From contig CAMARL010000074.1 in assembly GCA_945860325.1 (NCBI GenBank), positions 1 to 8,300 of the forward strand: a stretch of DNA of 8,300 nt. Direction: 5' to 3'. The translations under genes and the position numbers were made by a program. Source of the DNA: Spirosoma fluviale (GTDB lineage: Bacteria; Bacteroidota; Bacteroidia; Cytophagales; Spirosomataceae). The notes under the pieces are model-generated. The model worked only from the letters and a program-made list of their open reading frames with translations, did not search any database and was not told the DNA's origin. This document shows, piece by piece, positions 1-6,436 of this stretch (its first letter is position 1; every line of letters starts with the position of its first letter).

Positions 1-1554
1 GAAATGAAAGTGCCCGCTGTGGGTGAATCGATTACCGAAGTGACCGTAGCCACCTGGAATAAAAAGGAGGGTGATCACGTGAAACTAGATGAGGTTTTAT
101 GCGAATTAGAATCGGATAAAGCGACCTTTGAATTGCCTGCTGAGGCGGATGGAATATTGCACATTGTGGCTTCTGAGGGGGATGTATTGCCCATCGGAGC
201 TGTCATATGTTCGATTGAACCTGCTGCTGGGGCATCGATTCCCGCGGCTCCGGTCGTGGCTGAAGTGGCTCCTTCTGCGCCTATTGTGCAAGCGGATGCA
301 ACACCTGCTCCGGTAGCGGTCGCTGCTGCGCCAGCAAACCATGCAACGGTTTTGGAAATTAAGGTTCCGGCAGTCGGTGAGTCCATCACAGAGGTAACTG
401 TTTCGGTTTGGAATAAAAAATCTGGGGATTCGGTTAAGTTGGATGAGGTAATTTGTGAATTGGAGTCAGATAAGGCCACTTTTGAGTTGCCTGCTGAGGC
501 TTCGGGAGTTTTGGAAATTATTGCCGAATCAGGATCTGTGGTTGGCATAGGAGGTTTATTAGCTAAAATTACGGTGGGCGCGGTTGCGGCTGCTCCAGTT
601 GCTGTTGCCCCTGCGGCTGTTGCTCCTGTGGCTTCAGCATCAGTTGTTGCTGCAGATAGTTCTTATGCTACAGGTCATCCATCTCCAGCGGCGGCAAAAA
701 TATTAGACGAGAAAGGAATTGCGGCTAATGCCGTAGCAGGTTCAGGAGTGGGCGGTCGAATTACCAAAGAAGATGCACAAAATGCAGTTCAGGGTGCTCA
801 GGCAGCGACTGCACCTTTAGTTGTGGCGGCTGTTTCGAATAGCCCAAGCGATTCCCGTGGAGTTCGTCGGGAAAAAATGAGTTCTTTACGTAAGACAGTC
901 GCACGCCGATTAGTGGCCGTGAAGAACGAGACGGCTATGTTGACCACTTTTAATGAGGTCGACATGAAGCCTGTCATGGATTTGAGATCGAAGTACAAAG
1001 ATAAATTCAAAGAGAAGCATGGCGTAGGATTAGGATTTATGTCCTTTTTCACCAAAGCGATTTGTGTGGCTTTAAAGGAATTTCCTTCGGTGAATGCCAA
1101 AATTGACGGAGAAGAAATGATCTTCCATGATTATTGTGATATATCCATTGCCGTTTCGGCTCCTAAAGGATTAGTTGTTCCTGTGATTCGCAATGCGGAG
1201 CATTTGTCATTGGCCGGAATTGAATCGGAAGTGGTTCGTTTAGCTGTTAAGGCCCGCGAAAATAAATTGAGTTTAGAGGAAATGAGCGGAGGAACGTTTA
1301 CCATTACCAATGGAGGCGTTTTTGGTTCTATGTTATCTACGCCGATTATCAACGCACCCCAAGTAGCAATTTTGGGAATGCATAATATTGTGGAACGTGC
1401 CGTGGTGGTAGATGGCCAAATTGTGGTTAGACCGATCATGTACTTAGCCTTATCTTATGACCATCGAATTATTGATGGCAAGGAATCGGTTAGCTTTTTA
1501 GTTCGGGTGAAGCAATTGCTTGAAGATCCGGCTCGTTTATTATTAGATATTTAA
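1..1554 (+). CDS. odhB: Dihydrolipoyllysine-residue succinyltransferase (E2 of 2-oxoglutarate dehydrogenase), 5'-partial
   Basis: E2 core of the 2-oxoglutarate dehydrogenase complex, which moves the succinyl group from lipoyl-lysine to CoA in the cytoplasmic TCA cycle. Numbering from the ATG at 4: lipoyl domain 1 spans about 1-73 (ESDKA, lipoyl Lys39), then an Ala/Pro linker, lipoyl domain 2 about 119-191 (Lys157), a second linker, the E3/E1-binding domain about 225-262 (HPSPAAAKIL to GRITKEDAQNAV), and the catalytic domain about 285-516. The active site is DHRIIDG with His487 and Asp491. TITNGGVFGS and the C-terminal ESVSFLVRVKQLLEDP stretch point to the succinyl (SucB/OdhB) type rather than the pyruvate type. 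The ATG at 4 is probably not the start: it aligns with the Ile of EIKVPAVGES in domain 2, and the codon before it (GAA) matches the preceding Glu, so the gene begins a few codons outside the window. Two lipoyl domains are more than the single one of E. coli SucB. lpdA follows after 12 bases. Confidence 0.95.
   Translation, partial: EMKVPAVGESITEVTVATWNKKEGDHVKLDEVLCELESDKATFELPAEADGILHIVASEGDVLPIGAVICSIEPAAGASIPAAPVVAEVAPSAPIVQADATPAPVAVAAAPANHATVLEIKVPAVGESITEVTVSVWNKKSGDSVKLDEVICELESDKATFELPAEASGVLEIIAESGSVVGIGGLLAKITVGAVAAAPVAVAPAAVAPVASASVVAADSSYATGHPSPAAAKILDEKGIAANAVAGSGVGGRITKEDAQNAVQGAQAATAPLVVAAVSNSPSDSRGVRREKMSSLRKTVARRLVAVKNETAMLTTFNEVDMKPVMDLRSKYKDKFKEKHGVGLGFMSFFTKAICVALKEFPSVNAKIDGEEMIFHDYCDISIAVSAPKGLVVPVIRNAEHLSLAGIESEVVRLAVKARENKLSLEEMSGGTFTITNGGVFGSMLSTPIINAPQVAILGMHNIVERAVVVDGQIVVRPIMYLALSYDHRIIDGKESVSFLVRVKQLLEDPARLLLDI
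4..222 (+). repeat. Lipoyl domain 1 of OdhB, paired with 358-576
   Basis: The first of two lipoyl domains in the same gene. Compared without gaps to the domain encoded at 358-576, I count about 51 identical residues of 73, and 42 of the first 48. The lipoylated lysine codon is AAA at 118-120. The two copies differ at many third codon positions, so this is an old duplication kept by selection on the protein, not a recent DNA-level duplication. Confidence 0.85.
358..576 (+). repeat. Lipoyl domain 2 of OdhB, paired with 4-222
   Basis: Second lipoyl domain, with the lipoylated lysine codon AAG at 472-474. It is separated from domain 1 by an Ala/Pro/Val-rich linker of about 45 residues, the flexible type that lets lipoyl domains swing between E1, E2 and E3 active sites. 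Divergence from domain 1 is concentrated in the C-terminal third of the domain. Confidence 0.85.
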
Positions 1555-1566
1555 TCAAACGCCTAT

Positions 1567-2973
1567 ATGCAAGAATTTGATGTCATTGTAATTGGTTCAG
1601 GCCCTGGTGGCTATGTTTCGGCTATTCGTGCGGCCCAATTAGGTTTAAAAACCGCTGTTATTGAAAAGTATGCCGCGATGGGTGGGACTTGTTTGAATGT
1701 GGGTTGTATTCCTTCAAAAGCCTTATTGGATTCATCGGAACATTATTACAATGCGGTACATCATTTTGAGGAGCATGGCATTGACATCCCTAAACCCAAA
1801 GTTAATTTAAAGCAAATGATTGCTCGGAAAACGGGCGTCGTGGAGAAAATGAATGGGGGGATTTCGTTTTTAATGAAGAAAAATAAGATTAGTACTTTCC
1901 ATGGTTTAGGTTCTTTTGATTCCGCCAAAACGGTGAAAGTGAAAAGGGAGGATGGAAGTTCGGAGATCTTATCTGGAAAACACATCATCATCGCGACGGG
2001 TTCTAAGCCAACGATTTTGCCTTTTATTCCGGTGGATAAAAAACGCATTATTACGTCGACGGAGGCCTTAAAAATGACAGAAGTTCCGAAGCATTTAATC
2101 GTGATTGGGGCTGGGGTTATTGGTGCTGAACTGGGTTCTGTGTATGCGCGTTTAGGCTCAAAAGTGAGTTTTATTGAGTTTGCTGATAGCATGATTCCGA
2201 CCATGGATAAGACGATGGGCAAGGAATTGCAAAAGTCGATTGCCAAATTAGGTGCTGAATTTTATTTATCACATAAGGTGATTGGTGCCTCCGTGAAAGG
2301 ATCAGAAGTAACGGTTAAAGCCGAAAATTCCAAAGGGGAATCTGTTGAAGTCAAAGGCGATTATTGCTTAGTTTGTATCGGTCGTAGGCCTTATACCGAT
2401 GGCTTGAATTTAGTTGCCGCTGGATTAGTGGCGGATGAACGCGGTCGAATTGCCGTAGATGAGCATACCTTGCAAACTTCAGTTTCTGGGATTTATGCAA
2501 TTGGCGATGTGGTCCGGGGGGCTATGTTGGCACATAAAGCAGAGGAAGAAGGTGTTTTTGTTGCAGAAGTTATTGCGGGCCAAAAGCCGCATATCAATTA
2601 TAATCTAATCCCTGGAGTGGTATATACTTGGCCTGAAGTGGCTTCCGTGGGAAGAACTGAACAAGAATTAACTACTGCCGGAATTGCCTATAAAGAAGGA
2701 TCTTTTCCTTTCAAGGCTTTAGGTCGCGCAGCTGCGTCGATGGACGTGGATGGTTTGGTAAAAGTATTAGCGGATGCCAAAACAGATGAAATCCTAGGGG
2801 TTCATATGATTGGCGCCCGTGCAGCTGACATGATTGCCGAGGCGGTTGTTGCCATGGAATTTAGAGCTTCAGCGGAGGATATTGCGCGTATGTCGCATGC
2901 ACATCCGACGTATACGGAAGCCATGAAGGAAGCATGCTTGGCGGCAACGGCTAAACGTGCGCTCCACAGTTAA
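1567..2973 (+). CDS. lpdA: Dihydrolipoyl dehydrogenase (E3)
   Basis: FAD-dependent enzyme that reoxidises dihydrolipoyl groups on E2 and passes the electrons to NAD+. At 468 residues it has the usual family length. Visible elements in order are the N-terminal FAD dinucleotide fold GSGPGG (10-15), the redox disulfide motif GGTCLNVGCIPSK (Cys42 and Cys47), ATGSKP (143-148), the NAD-binding fold GAGVIG (181-186), the second FAD contact AIGD (311-314), and a C-terminal dimerisation domain ending in HPTYTE, whose His446-Glu451 pair is the catalytic base from the partner subunit. All key residues are present. The start fits because the FAD motif begins about ten residues in, as is normal. It lies 12 bases after odhB and so is probably cotranscribed to serve the 2-oxoglutarate complex, although E3 may also be shared with other lipoyl complexes. 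Transcription likely ends at the hairpin at 2990-3019. Confidence 0.97.
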   Translation: MQEFDVIVIGSGPGGYVSAIRAAQLGLKTAVIEKYAAMGGTCLNVGCIPSKALLDSSEHYYNAVHHFEEHGIDIPKPKVNLKQMIARKTGVVEKMNGGISFLMKKNKISTFHGLGSFDSAKTVKVKREDGSSEILSGKHIIIATGSKPTILPFIPVDKKRIITSTEALKMTEVPKHLIVIGAGVIGAELGSVYARLGSKVSFIEFADSMIPTMDKTMGKELQKSIAKLGAEFYLSHKVIGASVKGSEVTVKAENSKGESVEVKGDYCLVCIGRRPYTDGLNLVAAGLVADERGRIAVDEHTLQTSVSGIYAIGDVVRGAMLAHKAEEEGVFVAEVIAGQKPHINYNLIPGVVYTWPEVASVGRTEQELTTAGIAYKEGSFPFKALGRAAASMDVDGLVKVLADAKTDEILGVHMIGARAADMIAEAVVAMEFRASAEDIARMSHAHPTYTEAMKEACLAATAKRALHS

Positions 2974-2989
2974 TTATTGGAATATTTCT

Positions 2990-3019
2990 GTAGAGACGCG
3001 ATAATCGCGTCTTTTTTTT
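2990..3019 (+). terminator. Rho-independent terminator of odhB-lpdA
   Basis: Perfect 8-bp stem AGACGCGA (2994-3001) with TCGCGTCT (3005-3012) around a TAA loop, running into eight T's (3012-3019). It begins 16 bases after the lpdA stop. The stem is built from a palindromic repeat that recurs in mirror image at 3057-3084. Confidence 0.85.
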
Positions 3020-3056
3020 GTTTCCCAAATTAAAACCTGGGGTTATTTTTTATACC

Positions 3057-3084
3057 AAAAAGACGCGAGGTATCGCGTCTCTAC
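3057..3084 (-). terminator. Rho-independent terminator of the asnS-MATE operon
   Basis: Read on the - strand, an 8-bp perfect stem (3061-3068 with 3073-3080, loop 3069-3072) is followed by five T's (3061-3057). It directly abuts the MATE gene: the TAG stop codon (3083-3081) lies inside the repeat sequence that forms the hairpin. The T-run is shorter than on the other side, so termination may be weaker in this direction. Confidence 0.75.
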
Positions 3085-4448
3085 TCTACGGTTAGCGCAT
3101 CCAAATCGATTCCATTCGTTCGGACGTAAAAGCGCCACGTAAGTAAAATGGATGAACAGATTAGGCTAGCAGTTAATCCGATCCAAATGCCTTCTGCTCC
3201 TTGGCCTTCATAAATTCCCAAGTAATAACTTAGAGGAATACCCACTCCCCAATAGGAAAAAATGGTGATAAATGTTGGAATTTTGACATCTTGTAATCCT
3301 CTCAATAATCCCAAAGACACCGCCTGAACCCCGTCAAATAGTTGGAATACCGCTCCCCAAATCACCAATTGGACCGCGATGCTCACTACGGCAATTTCTT
3401 TGGTATAGGAAGTGACAAAAAATTCCCGGCCAAAAAACATGACCAATGCACAGATGCCCATGAACACGAGGGATAGAAATAAGGCTGCATTTCCTGAAAC
3501 ATAAATACCCGGTTTGCTTTTGTTGCCGATATCTTCGCCCACTAAAATTCCTCCTGCCGCCGCGATTCCCGTGGCTGCCATATAAGTAAGCGAAGCCATG
3601 TTGATCGCTACGATATGTGCCGCCTGTGACGTAATGGAAATCCATCCCATCATGACCACGGCCATCCCAAATGTGGCAATCTCGAAAAAGCCTTGAAATC
3701 CACTGGGTACGCCTACTTTCAAAATCGTTTTTTCCAGGACCCAAGGAGTATGATGTGCATGTATTTTAGCTAAATAGGGTTTGAATTCTTTCCGAGTAAA
3801 AATATAAATAGCTAAACTAGTGGCCATGAAAATCCGCGCCATCAGCGTAGCAATACCAGCTCCCATTAATCCTAAGGCTGGTATTGGTCCGTAACCATTG
3901 ATCAATATGCTGTTCCAAAGAATGTTTAACAATAGCGCAATTAAGGTAATGGTCATCGCGATCCTAGGTTTTTGTAGCCCATCCGTCAGTGTTTTTAACG
4001 CTGAAAAGATAAATATGGGAATCACTGAGGCCGAAATCAAGGCTAAAAAAGGAAGCGTTAATTTTTTGTTGATGGCTGTTTGCCCAAATAAATCATAGTT
4101 GAGCCCTATAATTCCTAAAATGAGAATGGTGATCACAGCCAGAAATAGTGCAACACGCAAACTAGCCCTTAGTAAATTGCCACATTCGGGTAGGTCGCCT
4201 TCTGCGGCGGCTTTGGAAACCATGGGGGAAACGATGTTCATGCAGATCAAACCCACCACGGCAATCGTAAAAAATATCGAACCGGCCATTCCGGATGCGC
4301 CCAGGCTTTCCGCTGCCAGAAATTTCATTCGCCCTACCTGAATCGTATCCGCTAAACCCATGAGCATGATGCCCAATTGGCCTATGATGATGGGCAATGC
4401 AAGTTTAACCGTCTTAAAGACTTTTTGAGAAAATGTAGCTAATATCAT
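3081..4448 (-). CDS. MATE family multidrug/Na+ antiporter, NorM-like
   Basis: Inner-membrane exporter of the MATE family, which expels cationic drugs or metabolites in exchange for Na+ or H+. Its 455 residues and roughly twelve hydrophobic segments in two halves fit the family; the charged loop at about 218-242 separates the halves. Three acidic residues line up with the cation-binding residues of Vibrio NorM: Asp34 in GLADT, Glu256 in GFFE and Asp372 in LFDGVQ. The C-half motif GLLRGLQDVKIP (380-391) is also typical. This points to NorM rather than the related MurJ or DinF groups, though substrate cannot be read from sequence. The ATG lies 3 bases after the murA stop with no Shine-Dalgarno, suggesting translational coupling, and the gene is last in the operon. 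Its TAG stop is inside the terminator repeat. The start is supported by the immediate amphipathic lead-in to the first membrane helix. Confidence 0.92.
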   Translation of the reverse strand: MILATFSQKVFKTVKLALPIIIGQLGIMLMGLADTIQVGRMKFLAAESLGASGMAGSIFFTIAVVGLICMNIVSPMVSKAAAEGDLPECGNLLRASLRVALFLAVITILILGIIGLNYDLFGQTAINKKLTLPFLALISASVIPIFIFSALKTLTDGLQKPRIAMTITLIALLLNILWNSILINGYGPIPALGLMGAGIATLMARIFMATSLAIYIFTRKEFKPYLAKIHAHHTPWVLEKTILKVGVPSGFQGFFEIATFGMAVVMMGWISITSQAAHIVAINMASLTYMAATGIAAAGGILVGEDIGNKSKPGIYVSGNAALFLSLVFMGICALVMFFGREFFVTSYTKEIAVVSIAVQLVIWGAVFQLFDGVQAVSLGLLRGLQDVKIPTFITIFSYWGVGIPLSYYLGIYEGQGAEGIWIGLTASLICSSILLTWRFYVRTNGIDLDALTVE

Positions 4449-4451
4449 GCG

Positions 4452-5759
4452 TTAAATTCGGACGATCTCTGCGCCAATCGCATTAAGTCGGGTGTCAATA
4501 TTTTGATATCCACGGTCAATCTGTTCGATATTATCGATGATGGAGGTTCCGGTGGCCGACATCGCTGCGATCAACAAGGAGACTCCCGCACGAATATCAG
4601 GTGAAGACATCCGAATTCCTTTCAAATTTTGTTTGCGATCAAATCCTACAACGGTCGCTCGGTGTGGATCACATAAAATGATTTGTGCGCCCATTTCGAT
4701 CAAGCGATCCACAAAAAACAAGCGTGACTCAAACATTTTTTGATGAATCAAAACGGTTCCTTTTGCTTGGATGGCAGTGACTAAAATAATGGAAAGTAAG
4801 TCGGGTGTAAAGCCAGGCCACGGATGATCTGAAATGGTCAACATAGACCCGTCGATGAAATTTTCTAATTCATAATGTTCTTGAGACGGGATGAAAATAT
4901 CATCTCCTCTGAATTCCATTTTAATCCCTAATTTTTTAAATACATCAGGAATGATGCCTAATTCCGCTATTTGACAATTTTTAATCGTGATTTCGGATTG
5001 TGTCATGACCGCCATGCCGATGAACGAGCCGATCTCAATCATGTCCGGCAACATCGTATGTTCGGTGCCATGAAGTACGTCAACTCCCTCAATCGTTAGC
5101 AAATTAGATCCAATGCCAGAAATCTTAGCCCCCATTCGGTTCAGCATTTTACTCAATTGCTGAATATATGGTTCGCAAGCCGCATGGTAAATCGTCGTAG
5201 TTCCTTTGGCTAAAACCGCCGCCATTAAAATATTAGCTGTTCCTGTCACAGAAGCTTCATCTAATAACATATAGGCACCCTGCAAAGACGAGGCATCCAC
5301 TTCATAATTACCACCATCTTCCGGACTGTAATTGAATTTTGCGCCTAGCTTCATGAACCCAAAGAAGTGCGTATCAAGACGTCTTCTGCCTATTTTGTCC
5401 CCTCCTGGAGAAGGAATTCGGCCTTTTTTAAATCGGGCTAAGGTTGGCCCTAATAACATCACGGAACCCCTAAGGGCAGCCGCTTTTTTCTTATAGGTAT
5501 CAGATTCCAGGTAGTCGATGTTCACTTGAGAGGCATCAAACTCGATGCTGGAATCACTCAATCGGCGCGTCCGCACCCCCATATCCCCTAATAGATCAAT
5601 CAATTGATTGACATCCCGGATGTTGGGAATGTTGTGAATGGTGACTGGCTCGGCGGTTAAAACCACCGCGCATAAAATTTGCAAAGCCTCGTTTTTAGCT
5701 CCTTGGGGAGTAATTTCTCCCTTTAACCGCTTTCCTCCCGTTACTTTAAATGATGCCAT
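4452..5759 (-). CDS. murA: UDP-N-acetylglucosamine 1-carboxyvinyltransferase
   Basis: Transfers enolpyruvate from PEP to UDP-GlcNAc, the first committed step of cytoplasmic peptidoglycan precursor synthesis. At 435 residues it has normal length for this two-domain inverse alpha-beta barrel. Visible active-site elements are Lys22-Asn23 in PQGAKNEALQ, the flexible loop PSPGGDKIGRRRLDTHF (about 116-132), Asp320 in HPWPGFTPDL (counterpart of E. coli Asp305), and DIRAG with Arg390 near the C-terminus. The loop residue matching E. coli Cys115, the target of fosfomycin, is Asp121 (codon GAC, 5399-5397). The same change occurs in mycobacterial and chlamydial MurA, which remain active and resist fosfomycin, so the gene should be functional. 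The MASFKVTGGKRLKG start fits the family. It sits 3 bases after the DUF4290 gene and 3 before the MATE gene, inside a tight operon. The N-terminal motif and full length argue against AroA. Confidence 0.97.
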   Translation of the reverse strand: MASFKVTGGKRLKGEITPQGAKNEALQILCAVVLTAEPVTIHNIPNIRDVNQLIDLLGDMGVRTRRLSDSSIEFDASQVNIDYLESDTYKKKAAALRGSVMLLGPTLARFKKGRIPSPGGDKIGRRRLDTHFFGFMKLGAKFNYSPEDGGNYEVDASSLQGAYMLLDEASVTGTANILMAAVLAKGTTTIYHAACEPYIQQLSKMLNRMGAKISGIGSNLLTIEGVDVLHGTEHTMLPDMIEIGSFIGMAVMTQSEITIKNCQIAELGIIPDVFKKLGIKMEFRGDDIFIPSQEHYELENFIDGSMLTISDHPWPGFTPDLLSIILVTAIQAKGTVLIHQKMFESRLFFVDRLIEMGAQIILCDPHRATVVGFDRKQNLKGIRMSSPDIRAGVSLLIAAMSATGTSIIDNIEQIDRGYQNIDTRLNAIGAEIVRI

Positions 5760-5762
5760 AAA

Positions 5763-6431
5763 TTATTTTTTTCGAAAATTATTGTTTCGATTATTGTTGT
5801 TATTACTTCTGAAGTTATTTTTCCGGTAATTGTTATTATTCCGATTGTTGTTATTATTGCTATTTGGATATTCCGGAGCGTTGTAAGCATTTCGCGCATT
5901 GTTTGCGACGCGTGCATGACCTAAACCTTCCTGTGATAATTCATCCACGATGGTCCCAAGTAAATTCTCAGACATGTCTTTGATGTTTTGCCAAATCACG
6001 GAATCATCGACGGAGTCTTTGTTCCATGTCACATAAAATCCTTTCATCAACCGAGCGATGTAGGCCACCAAAACCTTTTTGTCATCTAGTTTTTCTTCCG
6101 CAATCGCACGTAGAATAAGCAACTCCACGTTCCTTCCATAATGTTTAAATTTCAGGTTGTGCTGATTGTAAGACACTTTTCTTGGCGCCTTTCCTAATGA
6201 CTCAGGTGATGGGGGAGGGAATGGGGCTTGGACGTCCAACTTAAAATTGGACATAATAAATAAATCATCCCATAGTTTTTTGGAATAATCTTGCGTCGAA
6301 TCTTTCATGTTGGGATGAATTTGCTTCATCAGTTCCACCATCAAAAACGCATATTTGGTTCTTTTTTCTTCGTCGTCGATGGTCATGATATAATCCACCA
6401 ATTTCTGAACGCTTGATCCGTATTCTTTCAT
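5763..6431 (-). CDS. DUF4290 family protein of unknown function
   Basis: Recognised as the Bacteroidota-restricted DUF4290 family from its sequence and its position directly before murA; no biochemical function is known to me. The 222 residues have no signal peptide or membrane segment, so it is probably cytoplasmic. Residues 1-165 look helical and contain two similar blocks (3-61 and 97-154), each with YGxxVxxL, then LMK at the same distance, then a Trp followed six residues later by Met-Ser. A proline-rich stretch (70-77) separates them. Residues 190-222 form a low-complexity tail with 20 Asn, 5 Arg and 3 Lys of 33. An in-frame TAG 9 bases upstream of the ATG rules out a longer N-terminus; as I recall, relatives often carry about ten further N-terminal residues. 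The gene starts 5 bases after the kinase stop and ends 3 bases before murA. A role tied to envelope growth is only a guess from context. Confidence 0.85.
   Translation of the reverse strand: MKEYGSSVQKLVDYIMTIDDEEKRTKYAFLMVELMKQIHPNMKDSTQDYSKKLWDDLFIMSNFKLDVQAPFPPPSPESLGKAPRKVSYNQHNLKFKHYGRNVELLILRAIAEEKLDDKKVLVAYIARLMKGFYVTWNKDSVDDSVIWQNIKDMSENLLGTIVDELSQEGLGHARVANNARNAYNAPEYPNSNNNNNRNNNNYRKNNFRSNNNNNRNNNFRKK
5766..5864 (-). repeat. Asn/Arg-rich low-complexity tail of the DUF4290 gene
   Basis: Encodes residues 190-222. It reads as two imperfect tandem units: SN5RN4YRKNNFR (191-208) and SN5RN3FRKK (209-222). Asn codons are a mixture of AAT and AAC, and Arg codons also vary, so this is not a simple trinucleotide slippage tract. 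On the + strand it appears as an ATT/GTT-rich stretch. Confidence 0.8.
5970..6143 (-). repeat. DUF4290 internal block 2 (residues 97-154)
   Basis: Second block: HYGRNVELL, LMK at 128-130, then IWQNIKDMS ending at 154. The Tyr-to-Trp distance is 49 residues, against 50 in block 1. It continues into the acidic stretch TWNKDSVDD, which lies between LMK and the Trp. Confidence 0.5.
6249..6425 (-). repeat. DUF4290 internal block 1 (residues 3-61)
   Basis: First of two similar blocks in the DUF4290 protein: EYGSSVQKL, then LMK at residues 34-36, then LWDDLFIMS ending at 61. Aligned without gaps over 34 residues with block 2, 7 positions are identical (Tyr, Gly, Val, Leu, Leu, Met, Lys) and several more are conservative. 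No similarity is evident at DNA level. Confidence 0.5.
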
Positions 6432-6436
6432 AATAT

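Larger units (their letters stand above)
2990..3084. repeat. Mirrored pair of palindromic repeats between convergent genes
   Basis: Copy A (2990-3016, + strand) and copy B (3084-3057, - strand) both read GTAGAGACGCGATA, then 1-2 variable bases, then TCGCGTCTTTTT. Each copy is a hairpin by itself. The outer arms 2990-3001 and 3073-3084 are also perfect 12-base complements, so the region could form one larger stem. Spacer 3020-3056 is AT-rich and shows no other feature. The core resembles dispersed GTAGAGACGCGA-type palindromes that I recall from other Bacteroidota and cyanobacteria; that is from memory and not checked. Confidence 0.8.

Noticed and set aside
75..548. Long open frame on the - strand opposite odhB
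   Set aside because: It mirrors the Ala/Pro-rich and duplicated lipoyl sequence of odhB, and its product is a low-complexity Ser/Thr/Ala protein with repeats dictated by the sense strand.
1761..2246. Open frame of 161 residues on the - strand opposite lpdA
   Set aside because: The sense frame is a complete dihydrolipoyl dehydrogenase; the antisense product has no recognisable domain and no start context.
3020..3056. Spacer between the two terminator hairpins considered as a small RNA or promoter
   Set aside because: It is 37 AT-rich bases with no promoter element, frame or stable fold beyond the flanking repeats.
3334..3744. Open frame of 136 residues overlapping the MATE gene in another frame of the same strand
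   Set aside because: It lies wholly inside the intact MATE frame and its translation is an out-of-frame readthrough with no domain.
5638..5829. + strand open frame ending in a Leu/Phe-rich run, resembling a small membrane protein
   Set aside because: The hydrophobic end is just the antisense of the Asn-rich DUF4290 tail (AAT/AAC codons read as ATT/GTT/TTA), and it overlaps two well-supported genes.
5766..5864. Asn-rich tract considered as a microsatellite or phase-variable repeat
   Set aside because: Codons alternate irregularly between AAT, AAC, CGA, CGG and AGA, so there is no uniform repeat unit that would slip.
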